From Bacteroidota bacterium (GTDB taxonomy: Bacteria > Bacteroidota > Bacteroidia > Bacteroidales > F082), in the NCBI GenBank assembly GCA_020444415.1, contig JAHLLA010000001.1, positions 682,001-746,000 on the forward strand: a stretch of 64,000 nucleotides of DNA, written 5' to 3'. The notes beneath the pieces are model-generated. The model was given only the letters and a program-made list of their open reading frames with translations. It was not told where the DNA came from and did not search any database. The position numbers and the translations under genes are program-made. This document shows, piece after piece, positions 25,912 to 35,244 of this stretch. Position 1 is the stretch's first letter. Each line of letters opens with the position of its first letter.

Positions 25912-28356
25912 TTGATAGCCAATTACTTTAAAATAGGGTTTAGAATACTGTTTCGGCAACGCAGTTATACGGTGCTGAACATTATTGGTCTGGCTATAGG
26001 TATTGCTGTTTTTGTATTTATCTATTTATACATCCAAAGCGAAATCAGGTTCGACAGGCACTGGACTGACGAGAACCAGATTTACCGGGTTACTTCAAAG
26101 TTCAACCTGGATGGGAATATTGACAGCGCTGCGCTAACACCATTCAGGCTTGCTAATGAATTTGAAACTTACCCGGAAGTACTCAATTCAACCAATTTGT
26201 TTTATACGGATCCTTCTGATATTAATGATGTTTCATCGTTAGGATATAATGATGAAGTATTCGAAGTTCCTGATATTACTCTCGGCAATTCAAATGTTTT
26301 TAAAATATTCGACTATAAATTTACCGAAGGGTCCCCCGAAAGAGCATTATCAGAACCTTTTACAATGGTAATTTCAACAGATGTTGCCCGTATGATTTTT
26401 GGTGATGAACCTGCTTTAGGAAAAAAATTAAAAACAGTTGTACGCCAATATACCATTACCGGGGTTTACGAGAAACAGAACAGACCCAGTCATCTGAATT
26501 TTGATGCCATTGTCTCCGTTAATTCATTACCTGAGGATGATTTGACCATGTTAAATGAAAATTGGTTTTGGGTGAATTGTAATACTTATGTTAAAATTTC
26601 TGATTCGGTTAACCCAGTTGAATTTGAACGCAGGTTTAACATAGACTTTAACCGGAAAATGGCCGATTACATTGCCAACAATAACCTCCAGGTGGATGGA
26701 TACAGCCACTATAAACTGGAGCCTATATATGATGTCCATTTTAATACGACACTCCTTTATGATAGTCCAAGTAATATTGATAAGTCCTACTTATATATTT
26801 TCGGGATTATAGCGGCTTTTATCCTGTTAACTGCATCAATCAATTATATCAATCTTGCCACGGCTCGGTCGCTAAAAAGAGCCAAAGAGATTGGGGTTCG
26901 AAAAGTACTGGGAGCCTATAGGAAGCAATTAACGATTCAATATATTACTGAATCCTTTATTCTCACGTTTATCTCATTTTTTCTAGCATTGGCGTTGGTT
27001 GAACTTTTAATGCCGCAATTCAATCAACTGGTAAATAAAGAATTAACACTGGTGGGCAGTTTATTTACAAAGGATGGTATTTTCTTCGGTATATTACTAA
27101 TCCTTACCGTATTTGTACTTTCTATCATCAGTGGTAGTTTTCCGGCATTCATCCTTTCGGCTTTCCGGCCTGTAAGTGTTCTGAAAGGTAGCAACATCCT
27201 CATCGGAAAAGATGGAAAGCAGCTTATCTCCGGCGGAAGACTGAGGAAATTCCTGGTAACACTACAATATTTTGTTGCCATCGGAATGATCATCTCAACC
27301 CTGATTATTGCTAGACAAATTGCGTTTATCAACAACCAGGATTTAGGATTTGATAAAGAAAACATTATCGTAGTCAATGTACCCCAGGATACATCTTACA
27401 CGTATCGTTCCGATGATTTTTTAGCCGCCCTGAAGGATCATCCATCTATCCAGCGACTATCTGCATCAGGCAGTGTGCCTGGTTATACCCCCGGAAGAAG
27501 AATCTTTTACGTAGGTGATACTTCCCAAGCATCGCTGATCAGTTTGAACGTATTTATTATCGATACCAATTTCTTCAAACTACTTCAGGTACCCATATTA
27601 CAGGGTAGTTCCTTTTCTGAAATTCCAGAAGGAGATTCGAATATATATTATATTGTTAACGAAGCGGCAGTTGAATTTTTAAATTTAGAACAAGCCGTTG
27701 GATCGCAGCTTACCATACCCCAAACAATGGGAGGTGAAATTATTGGTGTTGTTCGAAACTTTAATTTCTCTTCTTTGCACAGGCAGGTAGAACCATTGGT
27801 TTTTATTTATTATCCAAGACATCGTTATGTAATGTTAAAAACGGATGAATCAGGAAAGAAAGAGGCTCTTCAGCATGTTAAAAAAACATGGAAAGAATAC
27901 AACAAGGGACAATTCCTGCACTTTACTTTTTTAGATGAAAAACTGGAAAGCCTCTATGGAAAAGATCAGAAAATGTTATCCCTGTTCATTTACTTTTCCT
28001 TTTTTGTAATCTTTATTTCAAGCCTGGGACTATACGGACTTTCTTCATTTCTTATTGAGCAACGAACCAAAGAGATCAGCATCAGGAAAATACTGGGCGG
28101 TTCCAAAACACAAATTATCACACTTCTTGCCAAAGACTATTTATGGCTTGTACTCCTGGCCGGCCTACTTGTTTCACCCCTTGTTTTTTACCTGATGGAT
28201 ATGTGGCTTAATAGCTTTGCTTACCATATCAGTATAAATATCTGGTATTTCGTAATCGGCATTTTTTCAGCCTTGCTAATCGCTTTTCTTACCGTACTGA
28301 TCCGGTCATTTTACGTGGTAAGGCGATCACCTGCTCATATTTTAAAATATGAATAG
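25912..28356 (+). CDS. FtsX/MacB-type ABC permease
   Basis: The protein has 814 residues, starting at TTG (25912). Helix 1 (SYTVLNIIGLAIGIAVFVFIYLY) is followed by a large periplasmic MacB-PCD-type domain, three helices near 280-420 (including FGIIAAFILLTASINYINLATARSLKRAKEIGVRKVLGA), a second periplasmic segment and a final helix set around 690-800 (SSLGLYGLSSFLIEQRTKEISIRKILGG). These are two FtsX cores, as in four-plus-four-helix family members. With the ATPase it forms a mechanotransmission exporter; substrate (peptide, lipoprotein or antibiotic) unknown. It is convergent with the LytTR regulator. Confidence 0.88.
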   Translation: MIANYFKIGFRILFRQRSYTVLNIIGLAIGIAVFVFIYLYIQSEIRFDRHWTDENQIYRVTSKFNLDGNIDSAALTPFRLANEFETYPEVLNSTNLFYTDPSDINDVSSLGYNDEVFEVPDITLGNSNVFKIFDYKFTEGSPERALSEPFTMVISTDVARMIFGDEPALGKKLKTVVRQYTITGVYEKQNRPSHLNFDAIVSVNSLPEDDLTMLNENWFWVNCNTYVKISDSVNPVEFERRFNIDFNRKMADYIANNNLQVDGYSHYKLEPIYDVHFNTTLLYDSPSNIDKSYLYIFGIIAAFILLTASINYINLATARSLKRAKEIGVRKVLGAYRKQLTIQYITESFILTFISFFLALALVELLMPQFNQLVNKELTLVGSLFTKDGIFFGILLILTVFVLSIISGSFPAFILSAFRPVSVLKGSNILIGKDGKQLISGGRLRKFLVTLQYFVAIGMIISTLIIARQIAFINNQDLGFDKENIIVVNVPQDTSYTYRSDDFLAALKDHPSIQRLSASGSVPGYTPGRRIFYVGDTSQASLISLNVFIIDTNFFKLLQVPILQGSSFSEIPEGDSNIYYIVNEAAVEFLNLEQAVGSQLTIPQTMGGEIIGVVRNFNFSSLHRQVEPLVFIYYPRHRYVMLKTDESGKKEALQHVKKTWKEYNKGQFLHFTFLDEKLESLYGKDQKMLSLFIYFSFFVIFISSLGLYGLSSFLIEQRTKEISIRKILGGSKTQIITLLAKDYLWLVLLAGLLVSPLVFYLMDMWLNSFAYHISINIWYFVIGIFSALLIAFLTVLIRSFYVVRRSPAHILKYE

Positions 28357-28357
28357 C

Positions 28358-29107
28358 TCAGAATCCTAACTGGCTTCTCAAATCCTTGATCCTTGATTTA
28401 CTTACATTTACACGGCTACCATCTTTTAAAATTACCATGGAACTGTCCTTCCCGTATTTTTCAATCTTTTGAATTTGGTTTAGATTGATAATGCTTGAGC
28501 GGTGCACCCTCACAAAAGTGTCTTTTGGCATTACTTTTTCAAGATAGTTCATGGTTTCCTTTTTCAGGAATTTGCCTTTGGGTGTGAAAATTTCCACGTA
28601 ATCATCTTCCGATTCAATCCGAACAATTTCCTGAACGGGCACCACATCTATTCTACTGCCGGTTTTTATAAAAATGCGTTCAATTTCTTCCGTGTCTTCT
28701 TTTACCTTGTTTGCAAATTCTTTTATTTTAGGCTTTTCACCTTTCTGGCTCAGGCGATGGTATACTTTTTCAATGGCTTCAGAAAAACGTTGTTTTGAAA
28801 ACGGTTTCATTAAGTAATCCACCGCACTCAGTTCGAAAGCCTTAATAGCATATTGATCAAAGGCGGTTGTAAAAATCACATCTGGCACCTCGTCCAATAA
28901 TTCGATCATTTCAAATCCTGTAAGTTTAGGCATCTGAATGTCGAGAAACACCAGGTCAGGTTTCATTTCATTGATAGCTTTTACACCATCGAAACCGTTA
29001 TCACATTCGCAAATAAGTTCAATATTTTCATGATTTTTTAAAAATGCTTTTACCAGCTCACGTGCCGGCTTTTCATCTTCCACAATAATGGCGCGTAGTT
29101 TATTCAT
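28358..29107 (-). CDS. LytTR-family response regulator
   Basis: The protein has 249 residues. Receiver domain with phospho-acceptor in LVFLDIQMPKLTGFEM and a Lys in YLMKPFSKQRF, then a LytTR DNA-binding domain (RIDVVPVQEIVRIESEDDYVEI, FVRVHRSSIINLNQIQKI). The kinase gene starts 2 nt upstream, forming one unit. It probably controls envelope genes. Confidence 0.92.
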   Translation of the reverse strand: MNKLRAIIVEDEKPARELVKAFLKNHENIELICECDNGFDGVKAINEMKPDLVFLDIQMPKLTGFEMIELLDEVPDVIFTTAFDQYAIKAFELSAVDYLMKPFSKQRFSEAIEKVYHRLSQKGEKPKIKEFANKVKEDTEEIERIFIKTGSRIDVVPVQEIVRIESEDDYVEIFTPKGKFLKKETMNYLEKVMPKDTFVRVHRSSIINLNQIQKIEKYGKDSSMVILKDGSRVNVSKSRIKDLRSQLGF

Positions 29108-29108
29108 G

Positions 29109-30161
29109 CTAACTGTTTTTTGGAATTTTTAAAATGGCCCTGAACACCATTTTTTCAGCCTTGATTTCAAGCAAATCTTGCCGCTGATATAATAATTGCA
29201 GGCGTTTCCTGATATTTGACAAGCCAATGCCCTGCCCCTTCTTTTTAACGGCTTCAGGGTCATAATCGTTACTGATTTCTATATAAAAATAATGCTCATT
29301 CGACCGGCAGGATAATTCAACCAATACCTCATCGGTACTATTGTAAACACCATGCTTTATTGAATTTTCAATAAGAGGTTGAAGGATCATATTTGGAATT
29401 TCAAGATCAAGACAGTCATCCGTTACTTTCGATACAAAATTCAGGCGTTTGCCAAAACGTATTTTCTCAATATCCAGGTAACGTTTCAGGTTTTCAAATT
29501 CCTGCCTCAAACTGGCTTTTTCATTCTTATCATGACTTAATGAATACCTAAGAAAATCGGAAAGCTTAATTACCATCTCCTGTGCGTCCTCAGGGTTGGT
29601 AATTGTAAGTGAACTAATGGAATTTAAGCTGTTGAACAAAAAGTGAGGGTTTATCTGCGACTTTAGCGCATTCAATTCAGCCTCTTTTACCAGGTTTTGA
29701 AGTTCTGCCTGTACACTCAACTTCTCTTGCAAGTCTTCGTAATACATTATAACATAATAAAACATGATGAAGAACAAGTAAAAGAAGATGCCCAAAATAA
29801 CCCGCCACGGCAAACTGTCATTTAAGAACTGGATGTAGGATATATCTTCGCCATACAGGCTTTTTAATCCAAAATAAGCTCCGGTGATCCATATGGCAAG
29901 AATGACTACCGCGACGATCAGGTGGTTCATTATCAAATCAAAAGCCGATTGATTTTCGCGCAGGTTAAACCGGATCACGTACCATAAATTATACCCGATT
30001 ATAGCAAAACTAAAATTAAAGATGGCAGCATCTGCCAGGCTGATACCGCCATCAATGTGATAGAAAAAATTCAGTACAAGTGTATGGATTGAAAAAATGA
30101 CGATCCATGCCACAATGAACGTGAGTATATAAGTTCGTTTTTTTGATAATGGATTATGCAT
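29109..30161 (-). CDS. LytS-like sensor histidine kinase
   Basis: The protein has 350 residues. Four N-terminal membrane helices (TFIVAWIVIFSIHTLVL, FSFAIIGYNLWYVI, LIVAVVILAIWITGAYFG, ILGIFFYLFFIMFYYVIMY), then a his-kinase domain with the H-motif NPHFLFNSLNSISSLT, and an ATPase domain (MILQPLIENSIKHGV, GIGLSNIRKRLQLLY). LytS-type kinases sense cell-wall or membrane stress. It lies between the LytTR regulator and a LiaF-like gene. Confidence 0.9.
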   Translation of the reverse strand: MHNPLSKKRTYILTFIVAWIVIFSIHTLVLNFFYHIDGGISLADAAIFNFSFAIIGYNLWYVIRFNLRENQSAFDLIMNHLIVAVVILAIWITGAYFGLKSLYGEDISYIQFLNDSLPWRVILGIFFYLFFIMFYYVIMYYEDLQEKLSVQAELQNLVKEAELNALKSQINPHFLFNSLNSISSLTITNPEDAQEMVIKLSDFLRYSLSHDKNEKASLRQEFENLKRYLDIEKIRFGKRLNFVSKVTDDCLDLEIPNMILQPLIENSIKHGVYNSTDEVLVELSCRSNEHYFYIEISNDYDPEAVKKKGQGIGLSNIRKRLQLLYQRQDLLEIKAEKMVFRAILKIPKNS

Positions 30162-30207
30162 AATATTTCATTAAATAAACGGTAAGAGCCTTCCGCTAAT
30201 ATGCATG

Positions 30208-30927
30208 TTAAAAACTTTTTACTTCTACACCACCGAACATTACAACTCCTTTCAGCAGTAATACTTTATTTTCTTTTATCTCATCAGGTTTAATGTGTCG
30301 TTTGTCTGTGAAACCTCCAAATAGTGAAAGTGCGTCTGATTTCACTTGCCAATCATCCGGTACAATTAATTTAGTACCTCCAAAAAGTGTGAACACATCA
30401 ATTATGGCTCCTTCGGAAGTTATTTTTGCTGTTTTGAGGTCAAGATCACGACCACCAAAAATGGCGGTTAAAGTACCTCCCTTAAAGTTCTGGGATTCTA
30501 CCCTGAGCACACCACCGCCAAATATGGCAATGTCGTTCAGATAGTCTGTTGAAATAGAGCCATCTTCATTACGAGTTTGCTTGTTGCCCACACCACCATG
30601 CTTTCCTCTTCGGCTGATGATCACCAAACCAATTGCGATCAGAATGATGGGCCAGAATACCTGGTGAAACCTGATATCGGTACCAAAAAAACTTGGCACC
30701 CAGAAAACAAGACCCAAACCTATTAAAATATATCCGGTTACCCTATGATTTTGTGAGGACATTAGAACTAGTCCAATTGCTATTACTATAGTCCTCCAGT
30801 CAAAAATATAATGCCATAAAGACATATGGATAACATTAAATGTATTCAACATTAATAAAGCTCCGGCGGCTATCATAATGATGGCTGCCACCAGCTTTCC
30901 ATCTAACGATTTTTTATTTTCTTCCAT
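30208..30927 (-). CDS. LiaF-like membrane protein (cell-envelope stress)
   Basis: The protein has 239 residues. About four N-terminal membrane helices (AAIIMIAAGALLMLNTF, WRTIVIAIGLVLM, ILIGLGLVFWVPSFF, FWPIILIAIGLVII), followed by a soluble beta-rich C-terminal part with a repeated pattern (IAIFGGGVLRVESQNFKGGTL, TAIFGGRDLDL, VFTLFGGTKL, LSLFGGFTDK, VVMFGGVEV) typical of the LiaF/cell-wall-active antibiotic response domain. LiaF proteins inhibit partner kinases. It sits 46 nt upstream of the LytS-like kinase, so I infer a three-component sensing unit. Confidence 0.82.
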   Translation of the reverse strand: MEENKKSLDGKLVAAIIMIAAGALLMLNTFNVIHMSLWHYIFDWRTIVIAIGLVLMSSQNHRVTGYILIGLGLVFWVPSFFGTDIRFHQVFWPIILIAIGLVIISRRGKHGGVGNKQTRNEDGSISTDYLNDIAIFGGGVLRVESQNFKGGTLTAIFGGRDLDLKTAKITSEGAIIDVFTLFGGTKLIVPDDWQVKSDALSLFGGFTDKRHIKPDEIKENKVLLLKGVVMFGGVEVKSF

Positions 30928-31099
30928 TTTAGTACACTTTACGTGATTTACAATGCAAATCTACATTGGCGTGCCACGAATGTAAATAAAAAATCGGTGA
31001 GTAGCGTTGTTTAGTCGGTAAACAGACGAACAATGGTGTATACGGCGAATTCTTTTAAATGCCATTTCCATATGGTAATATTCGATGATCATATCTGTT

Positions 31100-31107
31100 T
31101 AATTTTG
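31100..31107 (+). promoter_or_regulatory. -7 box (TAATTTTG) for the methyltransferase gene
   Basis: TAATTTTG matches TAnnTTTG and lies 64 nt upstream of the ATG at 31172. Confidence 0.35.
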
Positions 31108-31171
31108 CATGATGTGACAAACAAACAGAAAACCAATACAAAATACTATTCTATATAACAATATATGCCTT

Positions 31172-31765
31172 ATGAAAAAATTCTGGAATAAACGATATGC
31201 AGTGGAAAACTATGTGTACGGCACTTTACCAAATACATTTTTTAAATACGAATTAAGCAGACTTCGCCCGGGAAAAATATTATTACCCGCTGAGGGTGAA
31301 GGCCGGAATGCAGTGTATGCAGCCGAACAAGGTTGGGATGTGTATGCTTTTGATTATAGCGCCGAAGCCCAGCATAAAGCTGATAAACTAGCCAAAGAAA
31401 GAGGGGTTTCAATCGATTATAAAGTTGCCTCCTACGATGAAGTGATGTTCAATCCTGATTTCTTTGATTGTATTGGGCTATTTTTTGTTCATGTGCAACC
31501 CGGTGACCGTAAAAAATATCACCGGAAAGTAGTTGAATGGCTGAAACCCGGTGGCATCTTATTAATTGAAGGATTCTCGAAAGAACAAATCAATAAACCA
31601 AGTGGCGGACCAAAAAACATGGAAATGCTATTCTCTGTGGAAGAGCTTAAGGCTGATTTTAAGGCACTTACAGCCCTAGAGATTAATGAAATGGATACCT
31701 TACTTGACGAAGGCAACTTCCATGAAGGAGATGCTTCAGTTATCAGGATAAAAGGAGTCAAGTAA
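31172..31765 (+). CDS. SAM-dependent methyltransferase (TehB/TPMT-like)
   Basis: The protein has 197 residues. FWNKRYAVENYVYGTLPNTFFK is the start typical of the small class I methyltransferases related to TehB/TPMT, followed by the SAM-binding ILLPAEGEGRNAVYAA and acidic-loop VYAFDYSAEAQ motifs. The substrate is unknown; tellurite or thiol methylation is possible. It converges tightly (2 nt) with the Dus gene. Confidence 0.83.
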   Translation: MKKFWNKRYAVENYVYGTLPNTFFKYELSRLRPGKILLPAEGEGRNAVYAAEQGWDVYAFDYSAEAQHKADKLAKERGVSIDYKVASYDEVMFNPDFFDCIGLFFVHVQPGDRKKYHRKVVEWLKPGGILLIEGFSKEQINKPSGGPKNMEMLFSVEELKADFKALTALEINEMDTLLDEGNFHEGDASVIRIKGVK

Positions 31766-31767
31766 AT

Positions 31768-32763
31768 TTATGATTGTGAATATTGCTTAGCGTCTGATCC
31801 TAACCAGACACGATTTCTGAAAACATCTGAAACTGCCTGCTCATAAGTGTCGAACGATTTACATTTTTTAATCCTGTTAAAGACTTTTTCGGGTTGATCA
31901 AATGAATAACTTAAAAAACTCCAAAGTTCTTTCATCACATTGATCGCCTGCAGGCGATCGTTCATTCGCTTCCGGTAGCCCAGGTAGAGATCGGTTACAA
32001 ATTTTTCAGTTAGGGCTTTACGGTCTTTAAACGGGTATGTGGCACCCTTGATGTCTCCCGGCAGGAATGGATCAATCAGCAATCCCCTGCCAATCATCCA
32101 ACGATGAACTGAAGGAAACTGCATTTTGAACTCTTTCATATCTTTTACTGAAAAAATATCACCGTTGTATGCCAGTGGTATTTCAGACAAACCCATACAC
32201 TTTTTAAAAGTGGCTTCATCCACCTCACCTTTATATAGTTGCTTGCCAATTCGGGCATGAATAATCAGTTCCGAAATTTCAAACTGGTTGAAAACAGGCA
32301 TCAGCTCAAATATTTCATCAGGTGCATAATAGCCAAGTCGGCATTTGATGGATAGTTGAACCGGTAATCGACCCTCAAACCGGGAAAGTATGTCAGAAAT
32401 CATTTCAGGATGGGGTAATATGCCCGAACCTCTTTTTTTATTAGCTACCCTCGGATACGGGCAACCCAGGTTCCAGTTAATCTCAGCAAATCCTTTTTCT
32501 GCACAAAATTCTCCAAACCGCAGCATCTCATCTGCATCTTTGCTGAGGATTTGCGGTACCAAAGGTATTTTGTTATGTTGCGTCTCATCTAATTCATCCG
32601 AGCGGGTAACAAGGTTTTTCTTTTTATAAATGCCTGTAAAAAAAGGCGTAAAAAGTTTATCAACGCCCGTGAAATATTGGGTATATATTTCCCTGAACAC
32701 GGCTCCCGTTATTCCCTGGAAAGGTGCTACATACAAATTGTCTTTGCCACTCATCGTTGACAA
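31768..32763 (-). CDS. tRNA-dihydrouridine synthase
   Basis: The protein has 331 residues. The TIM-barrel start YVAPFQGITGAVFRE, the catalytic-loop INWNLGCPYPRVANKKRGSGIL with conserved Cys, the SIKCRLGY segment, ELIIHARIGKQLYKG and the NGDIFSVKD FMN phosphate motif identify a Dus enzyme. It reduces uridine in tRNA D-loops using NADPH. It lies near a TlpA lipoprotein gene but with its own 45-nt gap. Confidence 0.9.
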   Translation of the reverse strand: MSTMSGKDNLYVAPFQGITGAVFREIYTQYFTGVDKLFTPFFTGIYKKKNLVTRSDELDETQHNKIPLVPQILSKDADEMLRFGEFCAEKGFAEINWNLGCPYPRVANKKRGSGILPHPEMISDILSRFEGRLPVQLSIKCRLGYYAPDEIFELMPVFNQFEISELIIHARIGKQLYKGEVDEATFKKCMGLSEIPLAYNGDIFSVKDMKEFKMQFPSVHRWMIGRGLLIDPFLPGDIKGATYPFKDRKALTEKFVTDLYLGYRKRMNDRLQAINVMKELWSFLSYSFDQPEKVFNRIKKCKSFDTYEQAVSDVFRNRVWLGSDAKQYSQS

Positions 32764-32808
32764 AAATAAGAAAGCTTCCTTTGAAAACCGTACTAAAATA
32801 ACTGATAG

Positions 32809-33315
32809 CTAATAATGTTGTTCAACCATGGTAGCCACATCAAAGGCATTATTGGTGATAAGTATGATCATGCCGTTTTCGTCCACCAAACACATGTGTG
32901 GGATACCACTGACCGAATACATATTTGCAACAGGTGAATCGAATCCTTTTAAATCACTCACATGATCGTAACCCAGATTCTCATTTTCTATTCCATCTAT
33001 CCATTTATTTTTATCAGTATCCAATGAAACACCAAGAATCTTAAATCCTTTATTTTTATATGCATTGTATAACATAACCAACACCGGGTTTTCAGTCTGG
33101 CAATAGGGACACCAGGAAGCCCAGAATTCGATTAAAACAAGCTTGCCTTCATAATCAGACAATGAAATATGACAGCCGTTTACATCCGGAAGAGTAAAAT
33201 CAGGCGCTTTATTGCCTAATTTAATTCCTTCAACAGCACTTTTTTCTTCCTTTTTGCAGGATGTAAATCCTATAGAAAATGCAACGACCAGGATATATAT
33301 AACTGTTTTCGGCAT
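32809..33315 (-). CDS. TlpA-type thioredoxin lipoprotein
   Basis: The protein has 168 residues. Signal with lipobox (VVAFSIGFTSCKKE), then a thioredoxin fold with active site EFWASWCPYCQTENP, and a cis-Pro region VSGIPHMCLVD. It is a periplasm-facing or surface-anchored disulfide oxidoreductase. It ends 45 nt before the Dus start. Confidence 0.85.
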   Translation of the reverse strand: MPKTVIYILVVAFSIGFTSCKKEEKSAVEGIKLGNKAPDFTLPDVNGCHISLSDYEGKLVLIEFWASWCPYCQTENPVLVMLYNAYKNKGFKILGVSLDTDKNKWIDGIENENLGYDHVSDLKGFDSPVANMYSVSGIPHMCLVDENGMIILITNNAFDVATMVEQHY

Positions 33316-33408
33316 TCAATTTTATTTTATAAACAAGGAAAAAAGTACTGTATTGTTTTCAATGATTATCAAAAACTTTTCAAATTACTTACAGAAAGTA
33401 TGCGCGGA

Positions 33409-34323
33409 TTATAAACTAATTACCCGTATTGTATCCAAATCAAACTTTCCCAATCCAAGTTCTTTAGCTGCTGTAAAAGTATAAATATTATCAGGTTCCA
33501 TACCAAGAAGAGTTGAAGCGTATGCATCCATTTCCAGCGGATTAGTTCCTGCAATGATAAGTCCCGGTGAAGTTGTTTCACCTGGACCCCTTGGCCCGTT
33601 GTTAATGGCACAAACTTCAGCATCTATTATTGAGAGATCCGGTTTCCTGATCAGGTTCAGGTCGGCAATACAAGTTGAAAGATATACCGTTTTGCTATAG
33701 GTATATTCACCATCCGGTGAATGCATATGCCGATTGGTATCACGCGAAGAAACACCCATCAGATTTTTCAATATTCCTGAATAAATGGTTCCGTTATGAT
33801 GTTTGGCAACGGGCACATTAATAAAAACATCCGATTCCATAAATACCTTGAAAACCTCTGCCGATTGCATTTCTTTACCGCCCTTTATGTCAATTTCTAC
33901 CCTTTCATCCCCATAAACGATTTCATCAATCAAGGGTTTCATTTCTTCATAATACTGACTTTCTTCCCAGTATCCATCCCGAACAGGTTTGTAGCAGATA
34001 ATCTTGCTGGCACCGGCATTTTTGCACATATTCATTAAAACCAGAACAATATCCGGGTTTGTATAAAACCCCTTGTGCACCCATGGGCTATTGACCAGGA
34101 ATCCAACCGAATTTCCGGGCTTAACAAAAGATTCAATGCCGCCTAAAGATTCGATCAGTACGGGAATGGATTCTTTCGGATTCTCAGATGTGATCGTATA
34201 AATGTCACTTTCAGCACTCAACAAATTTGCCCAAATAATTTTAGGCATTAGTGATAAGCCGATAGATATACCACCGACGGATATGCTCCTGCGGATAAAT
34301 TTTCTACGGTTTATTGGTTTCAT
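33409..34323 (-). CDS. DUF362 protein with Tat signal
   Basis: The protein has 304 residues with a twin-arginine signal (NRRKFIRRSISVGG) and hydrophobic stretch ending PKIIWA. The DUF362 core follows: FLVNSPWVHKGFYTNPDIVLVLMNMCKNAGA, VPVAKHHNGTIYSGILKNLMGVSS, and LSIIDAEVCAINNGPRGPGET. Members often associate with iron-sulfur proteins; a 4Fe-4S ferredoxin domain is not visible here. Periplasmic, exported folded. Function not established. Confidence 0.82.
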   Translation of the reverse strand: MKPINRRKFIRRSISVGGISIGLSLMPKIIWANLLSAESDIYTITSENPKESIPVLIESLGGIESFVKPGNSVGFLVNSPWVHKGFYTNPDIVLVLMNMCKNAGASKIICYKPVRDGYWEESQYYEEMKPLIDEIVYGDERVEIDIKGGKEMQSAEVFKVFMESDVFINVPVAKHHNGTIYSGILKNLMGVSSRDTNRHMHSPDGEYTYSKTVYLSTCIADLNLIRKPDLSIIDAEVCAINNGPRGPGETTSPGLIIAGTNPLEMDAYASTLLGMEPDNIYTFTAAKELGLGKFDLDTIRVISL

Positions 34324-34445
34324 TGTGCTTTGTTTTTGATTGAAAAAAGCTTGATGCGTAAAGTTAACAGAAAAAAGAAAATTTGGGATGGTTTAGAAAT
34401 AAAATATGTAATTTGAACTTTCTTTTTTAACCTAAATACCAAATT

Positions 34446-35003
34446 ATGATGTTATTCGACAATTTATCCATCGGCTTGGACGTGGCCACGGCTCTTTCAG
34501 TTATCGCAGCAGCTATCGCTTTTATCTGGAACTCTGTAAATTCGAGCAGACAAGAACGAGAGGAAAGGCAAAAAGAAATTCTGAAGAAGCGTAGTGAACG
34601 ACAGAAGGAAATTATAAAAGAACAGGTATTCAGAGTTGTAGATAAACTAATAGATGAACAAATTTTCTTGTTCATGGAAATTTCAAAAATTGAAAATCAA
34701 CTCAGGGATGGCAAGACAACCCAGGACTTGACCCCGTTCCGCGACCTGATCGTTAAGTTCCTGTATATTTTCGAGAGCCGTATAGACCCCATTGGTAATG
34801 TATATGGAGATGGTAGGTTTTTAGAATTAGTGGATAATTATAAATCGGAAATTGATGCGTGGTTTGCTAATTTTTATCAACTAATTAGCCCCGAGAGTAA
34901 AGAATCATGGGATTTTGAAATTATGTATGAACCAGCCACCATCACTAAAAAACATATCAACAATTTACTTGTAGCATCAGAAGCGTATATTGACAGTTTG
35001 TAG
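34446..35003 (+). CDS. Membrane-anchored coiled-coil protein of unknown function
   Basis: The protein has 185 residues. An N-terminal membrane helix (ATALSVIAAAIAFIWNSV) is followed by a highly charged coiled coil with a short internal repeat (RQKEILKK then RQKEIIKE at residues about 41-59) and then a helical domain without recognised motifs (LTPFRDLIVKFLYIFESRID, YGDGRFLELVDNYKSEIDAWF). I do not recognise the family; the layout resembles DUF4760-type proteins. It is monocistronic. Confidence 0.6.
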   Translation: MMLFDNLSIGLDVATALSVIAAAIAFIWNSVNSSRQEREERQKEILKKRSERQKEIIKEQVFRVVDKLIDEQIFLFMEISKIENQLRDGKTTQDLTPFRDLIVKFLYIFESRIDPIGNVYGDGRFLELVDNYKSEIDAWFANFYQLISPESKESWDFEIMYEPATITKKHINNLLVASEAYIDSL

Positions 35004-35205
35004 GCCTATTAAAACTTAGGGGCATTCCTAAGCTACACGCAAATAGATCAAAAAGACTAATAACCTATATTTATTGCTGTAATTTTCACTTTTTTCTTCT
35101 TTGTCAGGCAACCATTCTTATTAGTCCAGCATATATAAATGTAATTGTTTGAATCTATTCCTAATACAAAATTATATTATTAAGAATGATTTTAAATAAG
35201 GTTTA

Positions 35206-35213
35206 TATTTTTG
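35206..35213 (+). promoter_or_regulatory. -7 box (TATTTTTG) for the T9SS cargo gene
   Basis: TATTTTTG lies 31 nt before the ATG at 35245 and matches TAnnTTTG. Confidence 0.45.
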
Positions 35214-35244
35214 TCAGCTATTTATAATAATCAACTATTAAACA

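Noticed and set aside
35004-35244. CTTAGG-loop-CCTAAG hairpin after the coiled-coil gene
   Set aside because: The 6-bp stem is not followed by a T-tract; too weak to call a terminator.
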